Source: JAFAZJ01 sp050183765 (GTDB taxonomy: Bacteria > Pseudomonadota > Alphaproteobacteria > Reyranellales > Reyranellaceae). From it: a stretch of 21,448 nt of DNA. A model generated the notes under the pieces. The model was not told the DNA's origin. It saw only the letters and a list, made by a program, of their open reading frames with translations, and did no database searches. Of this stretch, positions 15,308 through 21,180 are shown piece after piece (positions within the stretch are counted from its first letter, which is position 1; each line of letters begins with the position of its first letter). The stretch covers positions 1 to 21,448 of the forward strand of contig JBFXAZ010000097.1 in the NCBI GenBank assembly GCA_050183765.1, in the 5' to 3' direction. The position numbers and the translations under genes are program-made.

Positions 15308-15844
15308 TCAAAACGGAATCGGGTCGTCGAGTTCGGTGCCGGTGCGCTCGGACTTCTCGGCCTGTCGCTGCATGCTCTCGACGTAGCCGGTGACGGCCGC
15401 TTCGATCAGCTGGTCGATCTCGGCAGCGGTGCGGTGGTAGAAGGGCTCCATCAGGCCGAGTTCGCTCAGCGCCTCGGCGAAGGGGCGGCGGGCCTCCTTC
15501 AGGGCCTGCGTCTCCCGTGCGGTCTTATCGATCATCCCGTTGTTCCTCATCGCGAGCGCCGACCCGGCATCGAGGCAGCGCATCGAGCAGAAGCGGTGGT
15601 ATGGAAAGCGGTCCCAACGGAGCTGGTGGCAGTAGCCGAAGCCGCGGGCCTCGCGGGCGCAGACCGCGCAGATCCCTACCCGAGCAAAATCCGGGTAAGG
15701 ACCGCGTCGTCGTTCGGCGCCGCCCTGATCCGCTCCGAGCCCATCACCACGAAGCGGGCGATCGCGCTCGCCGCCATGGCCTCGAGATCGGCCATAGTCA
15801 GCGTGGCGATGGGCTGATGCAGCCTTCCGCGTCTTTCGAGCCAT
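15308..15844 (-). CDS. DUF6511 zinc-binding phage protein, start unresolved
   Basis: The recognisable part starts near 15703 and reads YPDFARVGICAVCAREARGF, then GYCHQLRWDRFPYHRFCSMR with CLDAGSALAMRNNGMID. CxxC and CxxxC pairs form a probable zinc site, followed by helices (ALSELGLMEPFYHRTAAEID) and a C-terminus ending ELDDPIPF. This matches DUF6511 proteins of phages; their function is unknown to me. The only conventional start in the frame is the ATG at 15844. The 50 or so residues between it and the domain are Arg/His/Gly-rich and overlap a better-looking 75-codon gene in another frame, so true translation probably begins near 15.7 kb at an unusual codon or by coupling/frameshifting from that gene. 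The last residues resemble the C-terminal tip of bacterial SSB (DDDIPF). The stop lies 8 bases before the nuclease ATG. Confidence 0.72.
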   Translation of the reverse strand: MARKTRKAASAHRHADYGRSRGHGGERDRPLRGDGLGADQGGAERRRGPYPDFARVGICAVCAREARGFGYCHQLRWDRFPYHRFCSMRCLDAGSALAMRNNGMIDKTARETQALKEARRPFAEALSELGLMEPFYHRTAAEIDQLIEAAVTGYVESMQRQAEKSERTGTELDDPIPF

Positions 15845-15903
15845 CGCCCGATCGCCCTCGCTGCCTCGTGCGTGACGTGCGCCTGCCACTGGTCCGCCGT
15901 CAT
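15676..15903 (-). CDS. Small helical phage protein (75 aa)
   Basis: This protein begins MTADQWQAHVTHEAARAIGR, continues WLERRGRLHQPIATLTMADL, then EAMAASAIARFVVMGSERIR, and ends AVLTRILLG. It looks entirely helical, with natural composition in a region where the alternative frame is arginine-rich, which is why I accept it. Its ATG lies 6 bases after the stop of the putative ssDNA-binding protein gene, without a strong ribosome site, so it is likely coupled. Its TAG stop falls exactly where the DUF6511 domain begins in the -1 frame, suggesting coupled or fused expression. Function is unknown. Confidence 0.68.
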   Translation of the reverse strand: MTADQWQAHVTHEAARAIGRWLERRGRLHQPIATLTMADLEAMAASAIARFVVMGSERIRAAPNDDAVLTRILLG

Positions 15904-15909
15904 GTCCGG

Positions 15910-16647
15910 TCAGTCGTTGAGCCAGTCGGGGCCGGCGACGGGTACGGGCGGCGGCGGAACTGCTGCGACGGGCGCCGGCGGGACCGGCTGCGCCGGACGA
16001 TTCCATTCGGGGGTGACGGGTGCGGCGGGCGGTGACGCCGGGGACTGGCCCCACGCATGTGCCGGAGCGGTGGCGGGCTTGGCCTTCGACCGGGCGCGCG
16101 GGCTCGGGCTCGGCGGCACGACCTCGCCGTTCATCACCTTGCGCCACTCGGGCTCGCCCGGCAGGACCACGCGATCGAGCTTGTTGCTGTCCCCGTAGCG
16201 CGGGTCCTCGCTGGGCTCGATCCTGATCTTGGCGACGAAGGTGATGCCGGACAGGTCGGCGAGGCCGCGCAGGACGCGCCGGGTCTTGGCGGCTTCGCTC
16301 ATGTCGTTCGGATCGAGGCCGAGCGCGCTGTCGATCATCGCCCGGAACGTCGCCTTCGAGATCTTCCAGCCGATGGACTGGCCGGTCTCGTCGACCTTGC
16401 CGCCTGCGACCGTGAACTTCTGCCAGAACTTGCGCCGGGCGTGCTGCCCATCGGTGACGGTGAACTCGGTGTCCAGCATCAGCACGTCGCTGCCCGGCGT
16501 GTTGGACGCCTTGAGAAGCCCGCGGTCGATCTCGCTCTGGCCGTCGGTGCCGCCGGGGCGGATGGTCATGGTCATCTTGGCGAAGGTGCCGTCGGGGATC
16601 AGCTCGCCGGTCTTCTGCGGCCCGGCGTCATTCATGTCGAAGCTCAT
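15910..16647 (-). CDS. Putative phage single-stranded DNA-binding protein
   Basis: This is a 245-residue protein. The first 165 residues look beta-rich and resemble phage proteins proposed to bind single-stranded DNA: IPDGTFAKMTMTIRPGG, LKASNTPGSDVLMLDTEFTV, RRKFWQKFTVAGGK, and ITFVAKIRIEP. This is followed by a long flexible Pro/Ala-rich linker (about 180-238) and a short acidic tip GPDWLND. Core domain, disordered Pro/Gly linker and acidic tip is the architecture of SSB proteins, whose tips recruit partners. The same PDWL motif ends the primase. It sits between the Sak4-like ATPase and the nuclease module, where phage SSBs commonly lie. AAGGA lies about 10 bases before the ATG at 16647. The ssDNA-binding role is inferred, not demonstrated. 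Confidence 0.65.
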   Translation of the reverse strand: MSFDMNDAGPQKTGELIPDGTFAKMTMTIRPGGTDGQSEIDRGLLKASNTPGSDVLMLDTEFTVTDGQHARRKFWQKFTVAGGKVDETGQSIGWKISKATFRAMIDSALGLDPNDMSEAAKTRRVLRGLADLSGITFVAKIRIEPSEDPRYGDSNKLDRVVLPGEPEWRKVMNGEVVPPSPSPRARSKAKPATAPAHAWGQSPASPPAAPVTPEWNRPAQPVPPAPVAAVPPPPVPVAGPDWLND

Positions 16648-16653
16648 GGCTCG

Positions 16654-17487
16654 TCATCCTTTCCTGGAAGCGTTGATCTTGGTGAGGAGCGCGCCGAGGT
16701 CCGGCGGCTCGGTGACATCGAGACGGCCGCTGCGATCCTTGGCGGGAAGGCCGTAGGGATTGCTGGCGCGGCACACCAGGCGGCGGACTTGGCCGCGGTC
16801 CGGGTCGTGCCGCCAGCCGTCGCCGTCGGGGCTGAACAGGCTCAGCGTGATGACCTGGTCGACGATGCCGGGCAGCTCACGGGCGGCCTTGCCACCTTCC
16901 ATCTGCGGCTGCCAGGTCACACGGTTGAACTCGTCGGCAACGCGCTCGAGGATGCCGACGAAGATCACGGTCTTGCCCGGCGCATGCTGCAGGTGCTTCA
17001 GGAGCCCGATCGTCTCGCGGGCGAGGAGCCCGTAGGCGCCGCGGGTGTCGGGCTTGCCGGTCTTGTCGGAGAAGGCCTCGGGCCGCGCCTTGGCCCAGGC
17101 CATGGCCTGGCGGGTCAGGTCGGTGATGCTGTCGACGAAGACGTAGCGCTTGGTGGCGAACAAACGCACGAGATCGGGGTAGGTCCGGCTGACGTGCTGG
17201 TAGTGCGCTTCGGAGAAGAACCCGTTCGCATCGGCCGCGGGATTGATGCCGCCGATCAGGCAAGCGATGTCGACGGCATCGAGGAAGGTGCGAACGGGAA
17301 TGCTGTCGCCGGCCCATGTCTGCACCGACTTCATGCCGGCTTCGAGATCGACGCACAGCGTCTCCTGCGGTGGCAGCGTCGTCATCAGCGTGGTCTTGCC
17401 GCTGCCGCTGGGCCCGAAGATCGCCAGGGTGGTCTTGGCGTTGGCGCTGGACAGGCGTTCGTCGGCGCTGACGATGCGCAGGCTCAT
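16654..17487 (-). CDS. Sak4-like RecA-fold ATPase (AAA_24 family)
   Basis: This 277-residue ATPase has a clear P-loop GPSGSGKTT (25-33, Lys31), a strand ETLCVDLEAG, and a Walker B-type strand YVFVDSITDLT. Later come KTVIFVGILERVADEFNRV and QPQMEGGKAARELPGIVDQV, characteristic of the AAA_24 phage nucleotide-binding group that includes Sak4. Sak4 proteins are short RecA/Rad51 relatives that help single-strand annealing together with a phage SSB. That matches the gene immediately downstream, which I call a putative ssDNA-binding protein. GGAGG lies 7 bases before the ATG at 17487, and the ATG overlaps the preceding stop. The C-terminus ends LGALLTKINASRKG without an obvious extra domain. Confidence 0.85.
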   Translation of the reverse strand: MSLRIVSADERLSSANAKTTLAIFGPSGSGKTTLMTTLPPQETLCVDLEAGMKSVQTWAGDSIPVRTFLDAVDIACLIGGINPAADANGFFSEAHYQHVSRTYPDLVRLFATKRYVFVDSITDLTRQAMAWAKARPEAFSDKTGKPDTRGAYGLLARETIGLLKHLQHAPGKTVIFVGILERVADEFNRVTWQPQMEGGKAARELPGIVDQVITLSLFSPDGDGWRHDPDRGQVRRLVCRASNPYGLPAKDRSGRLDVTEPPDLGALLTKINASRKG

Positions 17488-17972
17488 CGCGCGTCCTCCG
17501 CCAGAACCAGCGAGATGCTCTGCTTGCCGGCCTTGACCGTCCGCGCCGGCTCGAACGCCTTGCGGATGGCTTCGGGCCACGCGCTGAACTTCCGCTCGGC
17601 GACCCTGAAGCTGATGTCGATGTATTCCGCCGGGTCGTCGCCGGTGGCGCGGATGCGCTCGACCAGAGCGGCGAGCTGCGCCTGGTCCCACTCGACCCGC
17701 TTCGGTAGATCGGCAATGACGGTGACGTCGCCGTCCTCGAACCGCACAGTGCCGGTGTCCTTGCCAACCGCCCGCCGCGTGGCGCTGGCGCGGTCGCCAT
17801 AGCGCAGCGCGATCGCGCCAGCGATCCAGTCCTTGAGCTGCTTCGCCGCATCCAGCGCGGCGTCGGCGTCTTCCTGCAGCAGCGAGAGATGCTCGGGCGG
17901 GAGCTTGGCGATCTCGTCGATCGGCGTGGTGCGGACGCTTTCGAGCGTCGGCCGGTTGGTTAATGCGGACAT
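17484..17972 (-). CDS. Hypothetical phage protein (162 aa), adjacent to Sak4-like ATPase
   Basis: This protein starts MSALTNRPTLESVRTTPIDE and continues through a helical region (LPPEHLSLLQEDADAALDAA, KQLKDWIAGAIALRYGDRAS). A segment with beta character follows (KDTGTVRFEDGDVTVIADLP) and a helical end, AWPEAIRKAFEPARTVKAGK. I have no function for it. The stretch around GTVRFEDGDVTV recurs, from memory, in proteins placed just before AAA_24 ATPases in alphaproteobacterial prophages, so it may be an accessory of that ATPase. The start ATG shares its A with the preceding stop (TGATG), and the stop overlaps the ATPase ATG. Confidence 0.75.
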   Translation of the reverse strand: MSALTNRPTLESVRTTPIDEIAKLPPEHLSLLQEDADAALDAAKQLKDWIAGAIALRYGDRASATRRAVGKDTGTVRFEDGDVTVIADLPKRVEWDQAQLAALVERIRATGDDPAEYIDISFRVAERKFSAWPEAIRKAFEPARTVKAGKQSISLVLAEDAR

Positions 17973-18274
17973 CAGGCAGCCTCCTTGGGCATGAGCTTGA
18001 GAACCGAATGCGGGGTGTGATCGAGGCGCGGCCGCGCGATCGCGAGGTAGGCGTAGTCCTTGGGCCCGTGCCGGCGCTGGACGAGGTGCACCAGCTGGCG
18101 TTCGGCGGCCCACAGGGCGCAATTCGCAAGGCGCGCGAGCTTGGGGTTCGACCCGTTGCTGCGGTCCGCCGCGAGGAGTCCCCGGTGGTAGACGCTAGCG
18201 TCGCCGGGTCGCGCGGCGCACATCCAGTCGACGAAAGCGGCCTCGGTCGTCGGCGTCAGAGCCGGCGCGATCAT
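17972..18274 (-). CDS. Small hypothetical phage protein (100 aa)
   Basis: This protein starts at ATG 18274, overlapping the HTH gene's stop as ATGA. The sequence includes FVDWMCAARPGDASVYHRGL, a helix LARLANCALWAAERQLVHLV, and a beta-like QRRHGPKDYAYLAIARPR. The GDxxxYHRGxL pattern and the later LVQRRxG strand suggest a small alpha/beta domain. I do not know its function. It lies early in the leftward message, right after two DNA-binding proteins. Confidence 0.72.
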   Translation of the reverse strand: MIAPALTPTTEAAFVDWMCAARPGDASVYHRGLLAADRSNGSNPKLARLANCALWAAERQLVHLVQRRHGPKDYAYLAIARPRLDHTPHSVLKLMPKEAA

Positions 18275-18489
18275 GCCCGGCTCCCGGGTTGCGGAGCGAC
18301 CTCGGGCTGGCGGGACCGGGTAGCCTCGTAGGCTTCGATGTCTTCCAGCCGATAGACGACCCGGCCACCGACCTTGAGGTACCGGGGCCCGCGGCCCTCC
18401 CAGCGCCAGCGCTCGAGCGTCCGGTGGCTCAGCGACCAGCGGCGGGCCAGCTCGACCTGGTTGAGGTGGCGGATTGGACGATCGGTCAC
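18271..18489 (-). CDS. AlpA/MerR-type helix-turn-helix protein
   Basis: This 72-residue protein has an N-terminal winged-HTH: HLNQVELARRWSLSHRTLER, then WRWEGRGPRYLKVGGRVVYR and LEDIEAYE. This is the DNA-binding module of excisionase/AlpA-like regulators. It starts with GTG at 18489, preceded by AGGAGG with 5-base spacing, the best ribosome site in the cluster, and overlaps the upstream stop by four bases. In a phage with an integrase this would be a candidate excisionase. Here no integrase is seen, so it may instead act as an early regulator. Confidence 0.85.
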   Translation of the reverse strand: MTDRPIRHLNQVELARRWSLSHRTLERWRWEGRGPRYLKVGGRVVYRLEDIEAYEATRSRQPEVAPQPGSRA

Positions 18490-18716
18490 TTCTCCCTCCT
18501 ATCAGGGGGCCGGCGGGCCGCTTCGGCTTCCAATTTATCGATGTAGGAGAGCACCTTGTCGGCGGTGGCCAAGGTCGGAGAGCGACCACGGCGCAGATTC
18601 AGCACGAAGGACCGATCGCCTATTGCTGATCGGCCAAACTCGCTCGGCTTGACGCCCGAGGCCGTGAGGAAGGCCTCGACCCGGCCGACGAATTGTTCTG
18701 TGATCGTTCTCGTCAT
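18486..18716 (-). CDS. Cro-like small regulator (76 aa)
   Basis: This protein is MTRTITEQFVGRVEAFLTAS followed by GVKPSEFGRSAIGDRSFVLN and LRRGRSPTLATADKVLSYID. The alternation of short helices with GVKPSEFGRSAIGD as turn and putative recognition helix fits a compact HTH of the XRE/Cro kind. It is the first leftward gene, divergent from the S24 repressor, the position of Cro. Upstream in-frame starts at 18725 (ATG) and 18728 (TTG) lie inside the proposed -10 box. If that promoter is right, the message would begin at or just before the ATG at 18716, giving a leaderless or nearly leaderless start, which fits the absence of a Shine-Dalgarno site. Confidence 0.7.
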   Translation of the reverse strand: MTRTITEQFVGRVEAFLTASGVKPSEFGRSAIGDRSFVLNLRRGRSPTLATADKVLSYIDKLEAEAARRPPDRREK

Positions 18717-18723
18717 GGGCCAC

Positions 18724-18752
18724 ATCAAAGCGATGAGGCCCTATTGCGTCAA
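18724..18752 (-). promoter_or_regulatory. Candidate leftward early promoter
   Basis: On the minus strand, TTGACG (complement of 18747-18752) is followed by a 17-base spacer and TTTGAT (complement of 18724-18729). The -35 box matches five of six consensus bases and the -10 four of six. The predicted start falls about 18717, next to the Cro-like ATG. It is divergent from the repressor gene. Confidence 0.55.
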
Positions 18753-18767
18753 CGAAAAGAGGTTGTT

Positions 18768-18787
18768 AATTTCCTACATAGGCAATT
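18768..18787. promoter_or_regulatory. Candidate repressor operator, 20-bp inverted repeat
   Basis: AATTTCCTA-CA-TAGGCAATT has 9-base arms with one mismatch. It lies between the Cro-like and repressor genes, 16 bases upstream of the proposed leftward -35 and about 17 bases before the repressor ATG. It is therefore placed to let the S24 repressor, or the Cro-like protein, control its own gene and the leftward message. Confidence 0.6.
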
Positions 18788-18803
18788 CAAGGACTTGCAG
18801 CCC

Positions 18804-19517
18804 ATGATCCTCGACCCGATCCGCGTCCGGGTGCTCCAGCTGATCGAGGAGCGCGGCGCCAACCTCAAGAAGGCCTCGCACGCGCTGGGCAAGAACGCCG
18901 CCTACATGCACCAGTACATCTATCGCGGCACCCCCAAGGTGCTGCCCGAGGACACGCGCGAGGCGCTGGCACGATTCCTCGAGGTCGACGACGTGGAACT
19001 GCGCCATCCCGAGGTGCCGGCGCGCAAGCCGCGCAGCGACACCGAGCCGGAAACACCGGGCGGTCCACGCCGCCGTCGCGGCAAGCCGATCGCCGAGGGC
19101 TTTCAGGCGGTGACGGAGATCGACGTCCGGGCGTCAGCGGGCCCGGGTGCTTTTCACGAGGGGCTGGAGGAGTCGAAGGAGACCTGGCTGTTCCCAGAGG
19201 CCATCGTGCGCCACGAGTTCAGGGCGCGCGCTCGCGACCTCCACATCATCACCATCGACGGCGACTCGATGGAGCCGCTGCTCTCCTCCGGTGACCGTAT
19301 CCTGATCGACACCAGCCAGCGCGTGCCGGTGCCGCCGGGGATATTCGTGATCTGGGACGGCATGGGGATCGTCGCCAAGCGCGTCGAGCACGTGCCGCAC
19401 TCCGAGCCGCCGCAGGTCGTGATCAAGTCGATCAACCCGGAGTACCAGACCTACGAGCGCGACGCCGAGGAAGTGAATATCATCGGGCGCGTCATCTGGG
19501 CGGCGAGGCGGATTTGA
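18804..19517 (+). CDS. S24-family (LexA/CI-like) phage repressor
   Basis: This 237-residue protein has an N-terminal HTH (about 1-65: VRVLQLIEERGANLKKASHA, then LGKNAAYMHQYIYRG) and a C-terminal S24 peptidase domain. The Ser-Lys dyad is visible as GDSMEPLL (Ser155) and GIVAKRVE (Lys192). A likely self-cleavage bond is Ala112-Gly113 in VRASAGPG, at the usual distance upstream of the serine. It would keep the prophage silent and be inactivated by RecA filaments after DNA damage. The ATG at 18804 was chosen because AAGGA lies about 10 bases upstream and the frame's upstream extension runs through the operator. It is divergent from the Cro-like gene and followed 26 bases later by the HNH restriction-like gene, so the two are probably co-transcribed in the lysogen. 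Confidence 0.92.
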   Translation: MILDPIRVRVLQLIEERGANLKKASHALGKNAAYMHQYIYRGTPKVLPEDTREALARFLEVDDVELRHPEVPARKPRSDTEPETPGGPRRRRGKPIAEGFQAVTEIDVRASAGPGAFHEGLEESKETWLFPEAIVRHEFRARARDLHIITIDGDSMEPLLSSGDRILIDTSQRVPVPPGIFVIWDGMGIVAKRVEHVPHSEPPQVVIKSINPEYQTYERDAEEVNIIGRVIWAARRI

Positions 19518-19543
19518 AGCTGAACAAATAAGCGGAGCCATCG

Positions 19544-20707
19544 ATGGGGATCGGCGACATTCATAATCGCAAGCACGTGCTCGACGCCATCGCCGAGTAC
19601 GACGAACTGGGACGAAACCGCTTCCTACAGAAATACCGTTTCGGTCCGTCGCACTCTTATTGGCTGGTGCATCAGGGAAGGCGATACGACTCGAAGGCGG
19701 TCATCGGTGCGGCCCATGGTTACGCACGACCGGATCTGGGTCCGTTGACGGCAGACGCATTCAGCGGCGGTGCCGCGACTGTTCAGCGCAAACTCGAAGG
19801 CCTTGGCTTCGGGATTGAGGTAGCGCGAGGGGCCGCCAACGATCGTGGTGGCGCACCAGCGAAATTCACGTCGTCTCTGCTGAATGCTGGATCCGTCTAC
19901 ACGCGGGATGAACTGAAGACGTTGTTCGGCATCACCGACGCAACGATCAATACAGGCGTGTTTCGGCCAAGAGGGACGTCCTCGATATGGCTCTTCATAA
20001 CCGAGGAAAAGACCGCTGATCGGACGCAGTACCGCGATCATCTCGAAGGCAATCTGCTCTACTGGCAGGGTCAGACTTCTGGAAGGACGGACGATCTCAT
20101 CGTCGAACACGAAAAGCGCGGCCTTGAGATCCTGGTCTTCTTTCGGACCCGCAAATACGAGCATCCCGGTGCTGGCTTCCGCTACCTCGGCCCCTTCGGG
20201 TACGTCAGGCATAGCGGCGGCCATCCGACAAGCTTCGTACTGAAGCGACAAGAAGCTGTTTTCCAAGACGTCTTGTCTGCGTCTACTGCCGACGTTTCGC
20301 CGTTCGATCCAAGCGACGTGCAGGACGGCCGCCGCTGGATAGCTCAAACGATTGTGCAGAGGCGTGGACAGCAGGCGTTCCGCGACGCTTTGATCGCCGC
20401 CTACGACGGCAAATGCGTGATCACTGGCTGCGCCGTTCTGGATGTGCTCGAAGCCGCGCACATACACCCCTACCTCGGTCCGGACACGAACAAGACGAGC
20501 AACGGCCTCCTGCTGAGGGCCGACCTCCACACTCTGTTTGATTGCCGGCTTTTGGCAATCGATCCCGAGGCGCTGACGGTGATCGTAGCGCCGCACCTCA
20601 GGGATAGCGAATATGGTGCGCTTCATGGTCGAGCGATTCGAAGGTCGAAGCAAATGCCTAGCAAAAAGGCGCTACAGCACCATCTGATGGACTGCGGGTT
20701 GGACTGA
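19544..20707 (+). CDS. HNH endonuclease resembling modification-dependent (type IV, ScoMcrA-like) restriction enzymes
   Basis: This 387-residue protein has three parts. Residues about 5-65 (VLDAIAEYDELGRNRFLQKY, then YWLVHQGRRYDSKAVIGAAH) resemble the N-terminal head domain of ScoMcrA-type enzymes. Residues about 105-230 (YTRDELKTLFGITDATINTG, WLFITEEK, LLYWQGQ, LEILVFFRTRKYE) resemble a DUF3427-type reader-like module. Residues about 290-345 form an HNH_2 nuclease: KCVITGCAVLDVLEAAHIHP, with likely metal ligands and catalytic residues His306, Asn320 and His329, plus LRADLHTLFD. The layout, recognition domains followed by HNH, is that of enzymes that cut methylated or otherwise modified DNA. 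It follows the repressor by 26 bases on the same strand, so a lysogen would express it, pointing to superinfection or foreign-DNA exclusion. The substrate modification is unknown. Confidence 0.82.
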   Translation: MGIGDIHNRKHVLDAIAEYDELGRNRFLQKYRFGPSHSYWLVHQGRRYDSKAVIGAAHGYARPDLGPLTADAFSGGAATVQRKLEGLGFGIEVARGAANDRGGAPAKFTSSLLNAGSVYTRDELKTLFGITDATINTGVFRPRGTSSIWLFITEEKTADRTQYRDHLEGNLLYWQGQTSGRTDDLIVEHEKRGLEILVFFRTRKYEHPGAGFRYLGPFGYVRHSGGHPTSFVLKRQEAVFQDVLSASTADVSPFDPSDVQDGRRWIAQTIVQRRGQQAFRDALIAAYDGKCVITGCAVLDVLEAAHIHPYLGPDTNKTSNGLLLRADLHTLFDCRLLAIDPEALTVIVAPHLRDSEYGALHGRAIRRSKQMPSKKALQHHLMDCGLD

Positions 20708-20751
20708 GCAGTCGTTGTCCAGGCGAGATGCGTGGGAGCTGACCAGATTGA

Positions 20752-21080
20752 TCAGGACAAACTTTTTTCGCAGTTCGACGGATCGAACCCATGCTGCCGC
20801 AATCGCTTCCGCGCCTCGTCGAGTTCGCGCTCATCGAACAGATCTTGGTACTTGGGCCGCAAGACCAGGCACTCGACCGTGAGATCCAGCCGACCGCATT
20901 CCCAGAGCTTGTCGAAGCGTACTGAACTGTCTGGGCTGCGAGCAGGCGCTTCGCTGTCCCCACGCCCCGATGTCGCTGAAGCATTTGGAAGAAGGCCGTT
21001 GCGGTATAGCCGCACTCCTGCTTGGCCGATTGGTAGATGCCCAGCATGTCGGCATCAAACAGTCTGACGATGTCGCTCAT
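20752..21080 (-). pseudogene. Frameshifted small conserved protein
   Basis: The N-terminal part from ATG 21080 reads MSDIVRLFDADMLGIYQSAK, then QECGYTATAFFQMLQRHRGV and GTAKRLLAAQTVQY, with GGAG about 8 bases before the ATG. Then the reading frame changes: the continuation FDKLWECGRLDLTVECLVLR, then PKYQDLFDERELDEARKRLR and QHGFDP lies in another frame that opens around 20920. Together they form one small helical family I recall (F-x-Q-M-x-x-x-x-G-G-x-x-T-A-K-x-L-L, then W-x-x-G-R-L-D-L-T-V-E). A one-base deletion near 20917-20924 would explain this. Programmed frameshifting is less likely because no slippery heptamer is apparent. The gene is host-like and lies just outside the phage region. 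Confidence 0.72.
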
Positions 21081-21180
21081 GCGATAGGCTCCGATCCTGT
21101 TACAAGCTTGGTCCGCATCGGCTAGGCTGGAGGCTCCGCTGTAGTAACCGGCGAGACTGGGAAGCCATAGCATCTGTCCG

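Larger units (their letters stand above)
6720..20720. mobile_element. Partial prophage: early (replication, recombination, immunity) region only
   Basis: The interval contains a long leftward set of overlapping genes, a divergent S24 repressor, and many small phage-specific families (DUF3489, DUF6378-like, DUF6511, Sak4-like ATPase, RuvC-like resolvase, phage HNH nuclease). It is flanked on the left by metabolic genes and on the right by non-phage genes. No integrase, terminase, portal, capsid, tail or lysis gene is seen. In many tailed phages the HNH gene at the left end sits next to cos and terminase, so the morphogenesis half seems to have been lost at about 6.7 kb. Both boundaries are estimates from gene content, not from attachment repeats. 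Confidence 0.75.

Noticed and set aside
15676..15700. Programmed -1 frameshift site between the 75-residue gene and the DUF6511 domain
   Set aside because: The local sequence GATTTTG in the required phase is not a proper X-XXY-YYZ heptamer, so I keep this only as an open possibility in the finding.
16057..17802. Plus-strand open frame of 581 codons
   Set aside because: It runs antisense through several well-supported leftward phage genes and shows no recognisable domain. It is a codon-bias shadow.
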